Shown here: positions 46,637 to 56,074 of the stretch, one piece after another
Numbering within the stretch: the stretch's first letter is position 1
Layout of the letters: each line of letters starts with the position of its first letter
NCBI RefSeq assembly: GCF_013449735.1
Contig: NZ_JACBNY010000010.1
Span: 1 to 64,000 of the forward strand
Source of the DNA: Pseudolactococcus laudensis
Lineage (GTDB): Bacteria; Bacillota; Bacilli; Lactobacillales; Streptococcaceae
Direction of reading: 5' to 3'
DNA: 64,000 bases
Notes under the pieces: model-generated
What the model saw: the letters and a program-made list of their open reading frames with translations, nothing else
Databases searched by the model: none
Told to the model about the DNA's origin: nothing
Translations under genes and position numbers: made by a program

Positions 46637-49600
46637 TGGTTTTCTCATCTCTAATCGCACTCAAACGTTCAGTAAAGGACATTATTTCTGAAAGATATGT
46701 GGCTGCTGATAAGTTTCTGATATCAAATCTAATAACCATTTGCCCAGATGTTTCACCAATTTTGGCTTTTAGTTGTGTTTTCGATAGGGCATCAAAATAA
46801 TCTTGTGGCATAAAAGTATGAGTTGCAGCTTTACTCATCGTGTAAACAATAGTTGCCAATTGCTTGTCAATCTTATCAACAAGAGCTTGGTCAGCAAAAT
46901 ATTTTAGTAAGCCAATTTCAAGGAGATATGCTACAGTGTCAGGGTATTCACCAAATCTGTCAATCAACTCATCTTGTAAATCTTGATAGTAAGTTCGACT
47001 CTCAATTTCCCGAATTCGTTTATAAATTTCAATTTTTTGACGTTGATCCGAGATATAATCTGAAGGAAGAAAAGCATCAATTTCTAGATTTATTTCAGTA
47101 TTGGATTTTCGTGTTTTTCTTGATTTACCTAAACGTTTGTTGACTGCTTCTTCTAACAATTGTGAATATAAATCAAAGCCAATAGAATCAATAAAGCCAG
47201 ATTGTTCAGCACCTAAAAGATTACCAGCTCCACGAATTGACAAATCTCGCATGGCAATTTTAAAACCAGAGCCTAATTCAGTAAAACCTTTTATGGCATC
47301 AAGACGTTTTTCGGAGACGTCAGATAATGATTTTTCTGGCTGATAGGTAAAATAAGCATAGGCTACTCGGTTAGAGCGTCCAACCCGTCCACGGAGTTGA
47401 TAAAGCTGGGATAAGCCCATATGGTCTGCATTTTCAACAAATAGTGTATTGGCATTAGGAATATCTACACCAGTTTCAATAATTGTTGTTGCAACTAAAA
47501 CATCATATTCACCATTGATAAAGTCAAGTAGCGTATTTTCAAGTTGTACTTCACTGAGTTGACCATGAATGAAACCAACGCGTGCTTCAGGGATTAGTTC
47601 TGAAATTTGTGATACTTTTTGCTCAATCGTGTCAACACGATTGTAAATGTAGAACACTTGCCCCCCACGAGACATTTCTCTTAAGACAGCATCTCGAAGC
47701 ACACTATAATTAGTTTCCATGACATAGGTTTGAACTGGGTAACGGTTAGTTGGCGGTGTTTCAATCACTGATAAATCACGAATTCCCATCATAGACATAT
47801 GTAATGTTCTAGGAATTGGAGTTGCTGTCAAAGTTAAGACATCCACTTGTGTTTTTAGCTCTTTCAAACGTTCTTTGTGCTTGACACCGAAACGTTGTTC
47901 TTCATCTATAATCATCAAACCAAGATCGAAAAATATGACATCTTTTGAAAGTAAACGATGTGTTCCAATTACTAAATCAATTCGATCCTTTTTAAGTTTA
48001 TCTAAAATATCGGCTTGTTCTTTTTTAGTTTGAAAACGGGACATGACAGCGATATTGACACCAAAATCATTAAAGCGTTCACGGAAATTATTATAGTGTT
48101 GTTCAGCTAAAACAGTTGTCGGTACTAAAATGGCTACTTGTTTATGATCGTTGATTGCCTTAAAAGCCGCACGCATAGCTACTTCTGTTTTACCAAATCC
48201 AACGTCACCGACTAGCAATCGGTCCATCGGACGCTCACGTTCCATGTCTTTTTTGATTTCGACTACAGAGCGAAGTTGATCATCTGTTTCGGTATAGGCA
48301 AATGCTTCATCAAACTCACGTTGATTATCATCATCTGGTGAAAAAGCAAAACCACGTTGACTTTCTCGAGCAGCATACAGTTTAATCAAATCTTCTGAAA
48401 TATCTTCGATTTGTTTCGTGACAGACTTGACAGTTCGTTTCCAACGGCCATCATTTAACTTATTGATTTTAGGTGGTTTACCTTCACCTGCTGTATATTT
48501 GGTGAGCAATTCAACCTGGTCAACAGGAATCGAAATGGTGTCATTGTTTTGATATTGAATTGTTAAGTAATCACGATGAATTCCTGAAATTTCAATCGTT
48601 TCTAATCCAAGGTATTTACCAATACCATGTGTTTGATGAACAACATAATCGCCTACTTCTAATTCATTATAGTCTTGTAAACGTTCGGCATTGGTAATGT
48701 TTAATCGTTTGGTACGACGTTTTTTAGTTTTGCCAAAGATCTCAGTTTCAGTAATGACGGCTATTTTTTCATCAAGTAGATTGAAACCATTTGTCAAGTT
48801 TAGACTGACAATATTGACAACTTTCGTTTGAAGTTTATCAACCCGTGTCAACGTAAAGGGGACGTCAACATCATGTAAACCTCTTGTTAATTTTGTTTCT
48901 TTTTCTTTTGATACAGCAAGGATAACTGTGTAATCTGTTTTAATGAAATGCGCTAACTCAACTTGTAGTAAAGGCATCTGACCAAAAAACGACTGCATAC
49001 TATGTTGATTAAAGTTATGTAGAAGATCAAATTTGAGGTTACCTAAACCTTTTTGAAAATTTGAGAAAAAAGTTGCAGGTTTATAGTTTCGAAGTTGATG
49101 GCTGTTATCTGCTAGATAATGCATGCCATCAATAGATCGATTGAGTAATTTTTCTGACAGGATAAATTCTGCAGTTTCCTGTGTGATCTTATGATCCATT
49201 TCATTAATTTTTTGAAAGTCATCAATAAAAATTGGCGCATGTTTTGGTAGATAGTCGAGTAATGTCCATTGTTGTTCATAGAAAAACTCACTAAATTTTC
49301 TCAAATCAGCATGATAATTTTGGTGTTTTGCTGCAGCAATAATTTCAGCCAAGTAAGAACTTTGTTTCTCATCTAAGTTAGTTAAACTTGACAAGTGATT
49401 TACACCACGTTCAAAATCAGCAGAACTCAAAATAAAATCTGATGATGGTTTAATATTGATTGTGTCAAGTTCCTGTAAAGAGCGTTGGTTCTCAACATCA
49501 AAATATCTGATACCATCAATCTCATCTCCAAAAAACTCAATCCGAACAGGATTTTCAGCATCTAAAGGATAGATATCTAGGATATCACCTCGTTTAGAGA

Positions 49601-50117
49601 ATTCACCTGGACTCATGACTCGTTGTGTTTTTTCAAAACCGATAGTTGAAAACTGATTGATAAGGCCATCACTATCGATTTCTTGACCTACTGAAAACAG
49701 AAGATTGAATGATTTAAAACTAGCAGGGTCTGGCAGTAAATTACGTAAAGCAAAAATCGGTATGATTAAAAAGCCATCCGCTTGTTTGTTTTGTAAAAAA
49801 GAAAGCGCATCTAACCTATAGGCTAGACGCTCTTTACTAGCAACGGCGTATTCAGCAAAAATGTTATCATCAGAAAAATATTGAAAGACCTTTTCTTCAC
49901 CAACGAATTCCGATAAGTCATTATAAAGCTCACTAGCATGATATTGATTGTCTGTAATAATAATATATTTATCAGGTTGATTATCGAAAGCAGTCGCCAT
50001 CAAAAGTGTTTTGATGGTTCCTTGAATGCCAGTGAATAAAGTACGTGTGCTTTTATTTAGTTCACGTTGCCATTGCATTAATGCACGATTATTAGCTAAT
50101 AAATCTGTAAGTTTCAT
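46617..50117 (-). CDS. mfd: Transcription-repair coupling factor Mfd
   Basis: Mfd removes RNA polymerase stalled at lesions and recruits UvrA. The 1166-residue protein has the UvrB-homology module in the first 350 residues, the RNAP-interaction domain near 480-560 ([20 protein letters not shown]), and RecG-like motor motifs: [11 protein letters not shown] near 635, [12 protein letters not shown] near 735, [12 protein letters not shown] near 760 and the TRG-type end near 960. The length is typical. It overlaps pth by four bases and the flippase by about 20, so these genes are coupled. Confidence 0.96.
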   Translation of the reverse strand: MKLTDLLANNRALMQWQRELNKSTRTLFTGIQGTIKTLLMATAFDNQPDKYIIITDNQYHASELYNDLSEFVGEEKVFQYFSDDNIFAEYAVASKERLAYRLDALSFLQNKQADGFLIIPIFALRNLLPDPASFKSFNLLFSVGQEIDSDGLINQFSTIGFEKTQRVMSPGEFSKRGDILDIYPLDAENPVRIEFFGDEIDGIRYFDVENQRSLQELDTINIKPSSDFILSSADFERGVNHLSSLTNLDEKQSSYLAEIIAAAKHQNYHADLRKFSEFFYEQQWTLLDYLPKHAPIFIDDFQKINEMDHKITQETAEFILSEKLLNRSIDGMHYLADNSHQLRNYKPATFFSNFQKGLGNLKFDLLHNFNQHSMQSFFGQMPLLQVELAHFIKTDYTVILAVSKEKETKLTRGLHDVDVPFTLTRVDKLQTKVVNIVSLNLTNGFNLLDEKIAVITETEIFGKTKKRRTKRLNITNAERLQDYNELEVGDYVVHQTHGIGKYLGLETIEISGIHRDYLTIQYQNNDTISIPVDQVELLTKYTAGEGKPPKINKLNDGRWKRTVKSVTKQIEDISEDLIKLYAARESQRGFAFSPDDDNQREFDEAFAYTETDDQLRSVVEIKKDMERERPMDRLLVGDVGFGKTEVAMRAAFKAINDHKQVAILVPTTVLAEQHYNNFRERFNDFGVNIAVMSRFQTKKEQADILDKLKKDRIDLVIGTHRLLSKDVIFFDLGLMIIDEEQRFGVKHKERLKELKTQVDVLTLTATPIPRTLHMSMMGIRDLSVIETPPTNRYPVQTYVMETNYSVLRDAVLREMSRGGQVFYIYNRVDTIEQKVSQISELIPEARVGFIHGQLSEVQLENTLLDFINGEYDVLVATTIIETGVDIPNANTLFVENADHMGLSQLYQLRGRVGRSNRVAYAYFTYQPEKSLSDVSEKRLDAIKGFTELGSGFKIAMRDLSIRGAGNLLGAEQSGFIDSIGFDLYSQLLEEAVNKRLGKSRKTRKSNTEINLEIDAFLPSDYISDQRQKIEIYKRIREIESRTYYQDLQDELIDRFGEYPDTVAYLLEIGLLKYFADQALVDKIDKQLATIVYTMSKAATHTFMPQDYFDALSKTQLKAKIGETSGQMVIRFDIRNLSAATYLSEIMSFTERLSAIRDEKTNEKTGN

Positions 50118-50683
50118 CCGTTAAATTGGTTTCCTGTTTGATTAAAATCATTATTTTCAATGAAGGCTTCTACCGCATCAGCAGCTCGTAAAATACCAAG
50201 CTCAGCATCTGCTTTATCTTCTTGATCAAATCGACCTAAGACATGATTAACAACAGACATACCGTGCTTAGGTCTACCAATGCCAACTTTAATTCGCTTA
50301 AACTCTTGGCTACCAAGGTGCGCAATAATTGATTTAATACCATTATGACCGCCAGCAGAGCCTTTCTGACGAAGTCTAAGTTTACCAACCATCATATCAA
50401 GATCATCATAAATAACAACTAAATCGTCTGCAGTAAGGCCATTATAAGCTAAAAGAGGTTTAACCGCCTTACCTGATTCATTCATGAAAGTTACTGGTTT
50501 AACTAATATGAGTTTTTCGCCGCGGATAAATGTAGAGGCAACATCTGCTACAAAGGTTTTATCTCGGTTAAAAGTTAGGTTTAAACGATTTGCCATGACG
50601 TCTAAAACATCAAATCCTATATTATGTTTGGTGTGGGCGTATTTATCACCAGGATTTCCTAGCCCCACAATCATTTTTGTCAT
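50114..50683 (-). CDS. pth: Peptidyl-tRNA hydrolase
   Basis: Pth frees tRNA from stalled peptidyl-tRNA. The 189-residue protein carries [23 protein letters not shown] with catalytic His20, FMNESGKAV near 66, YDDLD (Asp92 region) and [12 protein letters not shown] near 110. GAAAGGAATG precedes the ATG. The gene starts a pth-mfd-flippase operon. Its upstream region has tandem -10-like repeats inside a long inverted repeat. Confidence 0.96.
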   Translation of the reverse strand: MTKMIVGLGNPGDKYAHTKHNIGFDVLDVMANRLNLTFNRDKTFVADVASTFIRGEKLILVKPVTFMNESGKAVKPLLAYNGLTADDLVVIYDDLDMMVGKLRLRQKGSAGGHNGIKSIIAHLGSQEFKRIKVGIGRPKHGMSVVNHVLGRFDQEDKADAELGILRAADAVEAFIENNDFNQTGNQFNG

Positions 50684-50730
50684 GTTGACATTCCTTTCTT
50701 TGATTTCACTTTATGAAATCTTGAAACTTG

Positions 50731-50797
50731 GTCTATACGGAAGTTTCATTTAAACAGTATAAGTCAGTATAAGTGTGATGAAACTCCTGTATAGGTC
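50731..50797 (-). promoter_or_regulatory. pth-mfd promoter region within a 20-bp inverted repeat
   Basis: The arms GTCTATACGGAAGTTTCAT and ATGAAACTCCTGTATAGG are nearly complementary. The loop holds a direct repeat read on the minus strand as ACTTATACTG twice, each containing a TATACT box. A smaller inverted repeat GATTTCA/TGAAATC lies at 50702-50720. Confidence 0.5.
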
Positions 50798-50851
50798 CTT
50801 TACAATAAATTGACAGTTAGTTGACTAATAGTTTACGATGTTGTAAACGTC

Positions 50852-50879
50852 AAAAAAGACTGAAATCAATATTTCAGCT
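50852..50879 (-). terminator. Terminator of ychF
   Basis: On the minus strand CTGAAAT-ATTG-ATTTCAG followed by TCTTTTTT, 15 bases after the ychF stop. Confidence 0.8.
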
Positions 50880-50894
50880 TCTTGATTATTTAAA

Positions 50895-52010
50895 TTAGAC
50901 ATTAAAGCGAAATTCTAGAATATCACCATCTTGAACAACATATTCCTTACCTTCTTCACGAAGGCGTCCTGCTTCTTTTACTGCTTTTTCAGATCCGTAT
51001 TTGATTAAATCATCATAAGACATAGTAACTGCACGGATGAATCCTTTTTCAAAATCTGAATGTATAATTCCTGCTGCTCCAGGTGCTTTGATACCACGTT
51101 TGAAAGTCCAAGCTCGTACTTCTTTTTCACCTGCTGTAAAGTAAGTGCCAAGTCCGAGTAAATGATAAGCAGCTTGTGTCAACTTATCAACACCTGATTC
51201 AGTTAAGCCAATTGCTTCAAGAAATTCTGCTTTTTCATCTTCTTCAAGTTCAGCGATTTCTTCCTCAACACGTGCTGAGATAACTACTGTATCAGCGTTT
51301 TCCGTTGCTGCAAAGTCACGGATTTGTTTGACATAATCGATATTGTCAGGGTCACCCACTTCATCTTCTGAAACATTGGCCACATATAAGACGGGTTTAG
51401 TTGTTAATAAGAAGAGTGACTTGACAACTTTTAGTTCGTCTTCTTCAAAGTCAACTGTTCTAGCAGATTTGCCAGCTTCAAGTACAGGCTTGATTTTTTC
51501 TAAAACCTTAAATTCAAGTACGGCATCTTTATCTTTTTGAGTACGCGCAATTTTTTCAACACGTGCGTAACGTTTGTTAACAGACTCTAAATCAGCTAAA
51601 ATCAATTCCAGGTTAATTGTATCAATATCCGCTATCGGGTCAACAAAGTCACTTTCGCGACCTTGTTCACGCATGACATTCTCATCATCAAAAGCACGAA
51701 CCACATGAACAATGGCGTCTACTTCACGAATGTTGGCCAAAAATTTGTTACCGAGGCCTTCGCCCTTAGAGGCACCTTTGACAATACCTGCGATATCTGT
51801 AAATTCAAATGTTGTTGGTATTGTTTTTTTAGGTTTGATGAGTTCAGTAATCTTATTGAGACGCTCATCAGGAACTTCTACCGTCCCGACATTAGGGTCA
51901 ATCGTTGCAAAAGGATAGTTGGCTGCTTCTGCTCCTGCTTGTGTAATTGCATTAAAAAGAGTTGATTTCCCAACGTTTGGTAAACCAACGATGCCTGCTG
52001 TTAAAGCCAT
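50895..52010 (-). CDS. ychF: Redox-regulated ATPase/GTPase YchF (OLA1 family)
   Basis: The 371-residue Obg-family protein has G1 [12 protein letters not shown] at 8-19, G3 [16 protein letters not shown] near 70, and NVSEDE in the G4 position (the altered motif that shifts specificity to ATP). A coiled coil (about 130-200) and a TGS domain at the end ([25 protein letters not shown]) follow. It associates with ribosomes and the oxidative-stress response. DUF951 lies 51 bases upstream on the same strand, the usual partner in streptococci. Confidence 0.96.
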   Translation of the reverse strand: MALTAGIVGLPNVGKSTLFNAITQAGAEAANYPFATIDPNVGTVEVPDERLNKITELIKPKKTIPTTFEFTDIAGIVKGASKGEGLGNKFLANIREVDAIVHVVRAFDDENVMREQGRESDFVDPIADIDTINLELILADLESVNKRYARVEKIARTQKDKDAVLEFKVLEKIKPVLEAGKSARTVDFEEDELKVVKSLFLLTTKPVLYVANVSEDEVGDPDNIDYVKQIRDFAATENADTVVISARVEEEIAELEEDEKAEFLEAIGLTESGVDKLTQAAYHLLGLGTYFTAGEKEVRAWTFKRGIKAPGAAGIIHSDFEKGFIRAVTMSYDDLIKYGSEKAVKEAGRLREEGKEYVVQDGDILEFRFNV

Positions 52011-52061
52011 AATTTAGATGTTGAGCTGTCAGTGATGAAAATAACAGCCCAATCTCCTTTC

Positions 52062-52256
52062 TTAGTCCAGTATTTTTTTTATTTTTTTATTAAAATCATT
52101 GCGTGGCATCAAGACGATGTGGTCACAATTGGTACAACGAATCTTAATGTCAGCGCCCAATCTCACAATTTCCCAGTGATTAGCTTTTTTTCCTGTTGAT
52201 TTGACGACACAAGCGTGTGGTTTTTTCATTTCAACAAAATCACCTAACTCGTACAT
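52062..52256 (-). CDS. DUF951 family small protein
   Basis: The 64-residue protein MYELGDFVEMKKPHAC... has a two-strand zinc-ribbon-like pattern with the pair CTNCDH and one early Cys (KPHAC). It is the DUF951 protein found next to ychF across Firmicutes. The start at 52256 is set by GGAGG five bases before; an in-frame ATG five codons earlier contains that site. Its function is unknown; nucleic-acid binding is a reasonable guess from the C-x-x-C motif and basic tail. Confidence 0.88.
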   Translation of the reverse strand: MYELGDFVEMKKPHACVVKSTGKKANHWEIVRLGADIKIRCTNCDHIVLMPRNDFNKKIKKILD

Positions 52257-52309
52257 TGACACCTCCATCACGATGAAACATTTTCACTACATTCTAACAA
52301 AATAACCGC

Positions 52310-52340
52310 AAAAAAACAACCATCTGGTGCCAATGGTTGT
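52310..52340 (-). terminator. Terminator of the WxL-interacting-type gene
   Basis: ACAACCAT/ATGGTTGT stem with a T7 run on the minus strand. Confidence 0.8.
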
Positions 52341-52359
52341 GGTGATGATGCGTCGTATA

Positions 52360-53262
52360 TTATATCCGATTGTGCTTTTGAATAAAACGAAATTGGAAGA
52401 TGATTGTCAGGATTAGTAAGACAAATAAAACACTCACATAGTAAAAGGTTTTTGAATGTTTTCCTTTATGGATAGGCTGCTCTTTACCATTCAGCAAATT
52501 AATCTTTGAAGTTGAGAGTTTAAACTGACTTTTGAGCTGCCATGTCCGACTTGCAGTTTGTACGGAAGTCATGGTTAAGTATGTTCCTGCTTTAAACTTC
52601 TCAGAAATAGGAATCAAAATTTCAATTTTACTATTAGGAGCAATGCGACTAAATTGATGAGACTCAGATTGCTTAGTTGCTTGGTCTAAAATATGACTAT
52701 CAATTAAAACATTATTTAACCAAGCATTGCTATCATTTTTAAGTAGAATTCGAATAAAGCTTTTTTGGTTAAGTGTTGTGGCCTCGGATTTTTCAACGAT
52801 GATGTTCTCAGTATCTTTATTATCGTTTTTTCGAACATTTACGATGTAGTTAACACTTTTATCACCCTGACAAAAAAGAACGGCATTTGCAATCTCACCA
52901 TCAAAATCTTTTTTGAAGGCTTCGGGTTTATAATCAATCGTAATGTCTTGACTACCTCTTGGGGGCAACGTAATTGTTTCAGGTGCCTTTAAAAAAGTAT
53001 TGCAATCAGAAAAAATTTGATTGCCCTTACTATCAAGGTCTGGAATTGCAGTTTTGATGTTAATGTTAATCGTATCGTCGGTGTCATTTTGTAGGTTAAA
53101 ACCTAATGATTGCTGTGCATGATATTTTGCAGAAATGATTTGGTTTACCACCGTCTGATTACCCTCTAGAATGGGTGTGACAGTGAAGTCGACTTCGTCA
53201 GCAGCGGTTTTAGTGGCAAAAAAACTTACCATTACAATAAATAGTGTGAGTATATTTTTCAT
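52360..53262 (-). CDS. WxL-interacting-protein-like surface protein (DUF916/DUF3324)
   Basis: The 300-residue protein has a signal peptide (MKNILTLFIVMVSFFATKTAADE), a DUF916 domain at about 25-145 (PILEGNQ..., LPPRGSQDITI), a DUF3324 domain at about 150-260 and a C-terminal membrane helix with a short basic tail. Such WxLIP proteins join cell-wall WxL proteins in clusters of lactic acid bacteria and enterococci. No WxL-domain protein, LPxTG protein or sortase lies beside it, so it is an orphan copy here. It follows the family domain order in full length. AAGGGAAAT before the ATG is the ribosome site. Confidence 0.82.
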   Translation of the reverse strand: MKNILTLFIVMVSFFATKTAADEVDFTVTPILEGNQTVVNQIISAKYHAQQSLGFNLQNDTDDTININIKTAIPDLDSKGNQIFSDCNTFLKAPETITLPPRGSQDITIDYKPEAFKKDFDGEIANAVLFCQGDKSVNYIVNVRKNDNKDTENIIVEKSEATTLNQKSFIRILLKNDSNAWLNNVLIDSHILDQATKQSESHQFSRIAPNSKIEILIPISEKFKAGTYLTMTSVQTASRTWQLKSQFKLSTSKINLLNGKEQPIHKGKHSKTFYYVSVLFVLLILTIIFQFRFIQKHNRI

Positions 53263-53539
53263 ATTTCCCTTTTTTTTGAGGTGTAATATTTAGATGATAA
53301 GTTATTTTAAAATGATATCAAAAGGCAGTTTAATTAATATTCTAGCTAAAAAATACCAATTTCAATTGTTATTAAAATTACATCTTGTGTTTAATTATAT
53401 CACATTTGAACACTTTTAAGAAATCTTATACAAAAAAATGAGACATAATTATAAAATCGAAAAAAGCGAAATTATTACTTTTTAAAAGTAAAATGTCAGT
53501 CATTGACTATTCAAGATATGTACAAGAATACTGGTTTTA

Positions 53540-53548
53540 TGATATAAT
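53540..53548 (+). promoter_or_regulatory. Extended -10 of rqcP, leaderless candidate
   Basis: TGATATAAT is followed by AAGTGCT and the ATG of rqcP at 53556, so transcription should start at or next to the start codon. No Shine-Dalgarno is present. Confidence 0.55.
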
Positions 53549-53555
53549 AAGTGCT

Positions 53556-53816
53556 ATGAGATTAGACAAATATTTAAAAGTTTCACGAATTATTAAACGT
53601 CGAACAGTGGCTAAAGAAGTTGCCGATAAAGGGCGGATTAAATTAAATGGTATTCTGGCTAAAAGTTCATCAGATGTAAAATATCAAGATGTCTTGACTA
53701 TTACTTTTGGTAATAAAATTTTAGAGGTCAGAGTTCTTGATATAAAAGATTCAACTAAAAAAGAAGATGCGGATAAGATGTATGAAATCTTGTCAGAAAC
53801 CCGTGTAAATCCTTAA
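53556..53816 (+). CDS. rqcP: Ribosome quality-control S4-domain protein RqcP
   Basis: The 86-residue S4 protein starts [21 protein letters not shown], identical in layout to RqcP/YabO, which helps RqcH add alanine tails on stalled 50S subunits. The 21 in-frame codons upstream are rejected because they span the promoter. It is followed at a distance of 106 bases by divIC, the streptococcal order. Confidence 0.94.
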   Translation: MRLDKYLKVSRIIKRRTVAKEVADKGRIKLNGILAKSSSDVKYQDVLTITFGNKILEVRVLDIKDSTKKEDADKMYEILSETRVNP

Positions 53817-53922
53817 ATTTTTAGGTTTAAGTGTAGAACATCAGGAAGTTTAAAACAATCAAAGTGTGTGACTACAGGCTAACTAGACGATGTAAAAGTT
53901 ATCTGTAGGATAGAGGTATATC

Positions 53923-54309
53923 ATGGCAAAACAAAAGAAAATTGTCCGGTTAAATAATGAGTTTACAACGCAACAATTAAATCAAATGCAACAAACAAAT
54001 AAACAGGTACCAAAACGCCGTTATTTAGGTTTAATTTTGGTAGCTGTCATTTTAGTTATGGTTTTGCCGACAATTAATCTTGTTAAATCATATCAAACAT
54101 TACAAAGTCGATTAGAATTAAAAGCAAAATATGAAGAAAAATCAGTAGTTTTGGACAAACAGTTAGCGATTGAAAAAGCTGATATTGCTAAACTTAAAGA
54201 TCCTATCTTCATTGAAAAATATGCACGTTTGAGATATTATTCAAAAGATGGTGAAAAAGTATTTTTAATTCCAGAATTATCAGATGGTGGGGTTACAAAA
54301 ATAAAATGA
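53923..54309 (+). CDS. divIC: Septum formation initiator DivIC/FtsB-like protein
   Basis: The 128-residue bitopic protein has a basic cytoplasmic segment, one membrane helix at about 40-60 (YLGLILVAVILVMVLPTI) and an extracellular coiled coil (about 62-95) followed by KYARLRYYSKDGEKVFLIPE, the DivIC end motif. It joins DivIB and FtsL in the divisome. GAGG precedes the ATG, and the S1 gene starts within its last four bases. Confidence 0.93.
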   Translation: MAKQKKIVRLNNEFTTQQLNQMQQTNKQVPKRRYLGLILVAVILVMVLPTINLVKSYQTLQSRLELKAKYEEKSVVLDKQLAIEKADIAKLKDPIFIEKYARLRYYSKDGEKVFLIPELSDGGVTKIK

Positions 54310-54638
54310 TTGGTCGAGTTAAATCTATTTCTCGTTTCGGTATATTCATCACATTTTTGGCCTCGGAATTATCGTCAGAGGAACGTACGTTTTTTGAAGA
54401 TGTGTCTGACACACTTTTTTTGACAGGCTTATTAAGATGGTCTGATGTTCCCAAAGGTGAAAGAATTCAAAAAAATGATGCCGTAACAATCGCTGTAAAA
54501 GAGATTCAAAACGACGGTAAAATTGATTTAACATTAACACAAGAAGATTTCAGAGAAAAATATGACAAAATACTTGCTAGAACTGGGAAAATGCTACAAG
54601 TATTGCGACTTCAAAATCAAAGGGGGATCAATCAATGA
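54306..54638 (+). CDS. S1 RNA-binding domain protein (YabR/CvfD-like)
   Basis: The 110-residue protein starts MIGRVKSISRFGIFITF and forms one S1/OB fold through about residue 75, followed by a short helical tail. Small S1 proteins in this position (YabR in Bacillus, CvfD in streptococci) bind RNA and act in post-transcriptional control. Four-base overlaps with divIC before it and the HpaB-like gene after it (ATGA) indicate one operon. Confidence 0.88.
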   Translation: MIGRVKSISRFGIFITFLASELSSEERTFFEDVSDTLFLTGLLRWSDVPKGERIQKNDAVTIAVKEIQNDGKIDLTLTQEDFREKYDKILARTGKMLQVLRLQNQRGINQ

Positions 54639-56074
54639 CGACTAAAAATGGGCAACTCAATGATGGACGTGAGGTTTATCTTAATGGTCATCGTGTTATT
54701 GATATGGCAAGTGAGCCTGTATTTTCAAGAACATTAGAAGTTATTCAGCGTTATTATGATTTGCAAAAGGAAAATAAAAACCACACTTTTTTTAACAATG
54801 GTATTGAATCTTCATTGATGTTTTTAGCTCCTAAATCGGTTAAAGATTTAGCTAAGAAACGTCAAATTTATGAAGAGGTTGCAAGAGAATCATATGGTAT
54901 GTTGGGTCGGACGCCAGATTTCATTAACGCTGGTGTTGCTGTTTTAGGCAACTATGCGGACGATTTAGGAACGCAAGGTAAAATAGACTTTGCGTTCAAT
55001 GCGAAAAATTGGGCCAATCATGTCAAATATGATGATATCTTTGTCAGCCATGCTATTCAAAATCCACAACTAAATCGTCAAAAAACTTTATCACAACTCT
55101 TGAATGAAGGACAGGAATTTGCTGGTGTTTGGATTAAAGAAACACGAGAAGATGGCGTAATCATTCGGGGAGCTAAACAAGTTAATACCTTAGCACCGCT
55201 AGCGGATGAACTACTCATTTTCAACCTTCCAGATTTAAAGCCTGAAGACAAAAAATTTGCTTTAGCATTTGCACTTCCTATCGCAACATCTGGTGTTAAA
55301 GTCATCTGCCGAAAACCAACGTTGAAATCAGATCAATCACTAGCTGATTATCCATTGTCTCAAGCTTTTGATGAGATGGATGCCTTCCTTCTTTTTGATG
55401 ATGTTTTTGTACCCAATGATGCCTTATTCGTTTGTGGCGACGTTGAACAATCTAACGCTTTCTTTGAAGTAAGTGGTTTATTTAATCATACAGCACATCA
55501 AGATGAGGTACGTGGGTTTATTAAGTTAGAGTTTGTGACAGGGATTGCTGTTCGACTTGCGCATCAGCTAGGCTTATTTGACTTTCAGCGTGTTCAAGAA
55601 AAATTGGGAGAATTATCTGTTAACTTAGAGATGATTCGGTCTTGTATCATTGCAAGTGAGGTTACAGGTAAAATGCAAAATGGTGTATTTACACCTAATA
55701 TGCAAACCCTCTTGGCAGTTCGTGCTAAGTTGACAACTTATTATGATGAGGCTTTGCGAGTGATTGCTGAGTTTTCTGCGGGTTCGGCAGTCGGTGTTCC
55801 TGATTTTCGTAGTTTTAGCAATCCAGACATAGCAAAGATGCTAAAATCTGCTTTAACTAGTGATTTAATGATTGCAGAGGAGCGGATGCTTTTGCTAAAT
55901 CTTGCTTGGGATATTACGAGTGAGAGTTTTGGTCAGCGACAACGTGTGTATGAATTTCTACATGGAGGTAATCCAATGTTTATTCATTTACAACATCTCA
56001 GACACACGGATTTAACACAGGCTAATCAGATGATTGATAAGGTTTTAGACAATGCAAGAAATGGTAAAAAATAA
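54635..56074 (+). CDS. HpaB-like flavin-dependent monooxygenase (4-hydroxyphenylacetate 3-hydroxylase family)
   Basis: The 479-residue protein shows the HpaB family pattern: EVYLNGHRV near 12-20, GRTPDFINAG at 91-100 (Arg92 corresponds to a catalytic Arg of HpaB), SHAIQNPQLNR with His139, an acyl-CoA-dehydrogenase-like core and the final GNPMFIHLQHLRHTDL. These enzymes hydroxylate phenols using FADH2 from a separate reductase. No reductase (HpaC) is nearby. The family is not part of the usual divIC-tilS cluster, but here it overlaps both neighbours (4 bases with the S1 gene, 23 with the next) and has a GGGGG ribosome site. Substrate unknown. Confidence 0.85.
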   Translation: MTTKNGQLNDGREVYLNGHRVIDMASEPVFSRTLEVIQRYYDLQKENKNHTFFNNGIESSLMFLAPKSVKDLAKKRQIYEEVARESYGMLGRTPDFINAGVAVLGNYADDLGTQGKIDFAFNAKNWANHVKYDDIFVSHAIQNPQLNRQKTLSQLLNEGQEFAGVWIKETREDGVIIRGAKQVNTLAPLADELLIFNLPDLKPEDKKFALAFALPIATSGVKVICRKPTLKSDQSLADYPLSQAFDEMDAFLLFDDVFVPNDALFVCGDVEQSNAFFEVSGLFNHTAHQDEVRGFIKLEFVTGIAVRLAHQLGLFDFQRVQEKLGELSVNLEMIRSCIIASEVTGKMQNGVFTPNMQTLLAVRAKLTTYYDEALRVIAEFSAGSAVGVPDFRSFSNPDIAKMLKSALTSDLMIAEERMLLLNLAWDITSESFGQRQRVYEFLHGGNPMFIHLQHLRHTDLTQANQMIDKVLDNARNGKK

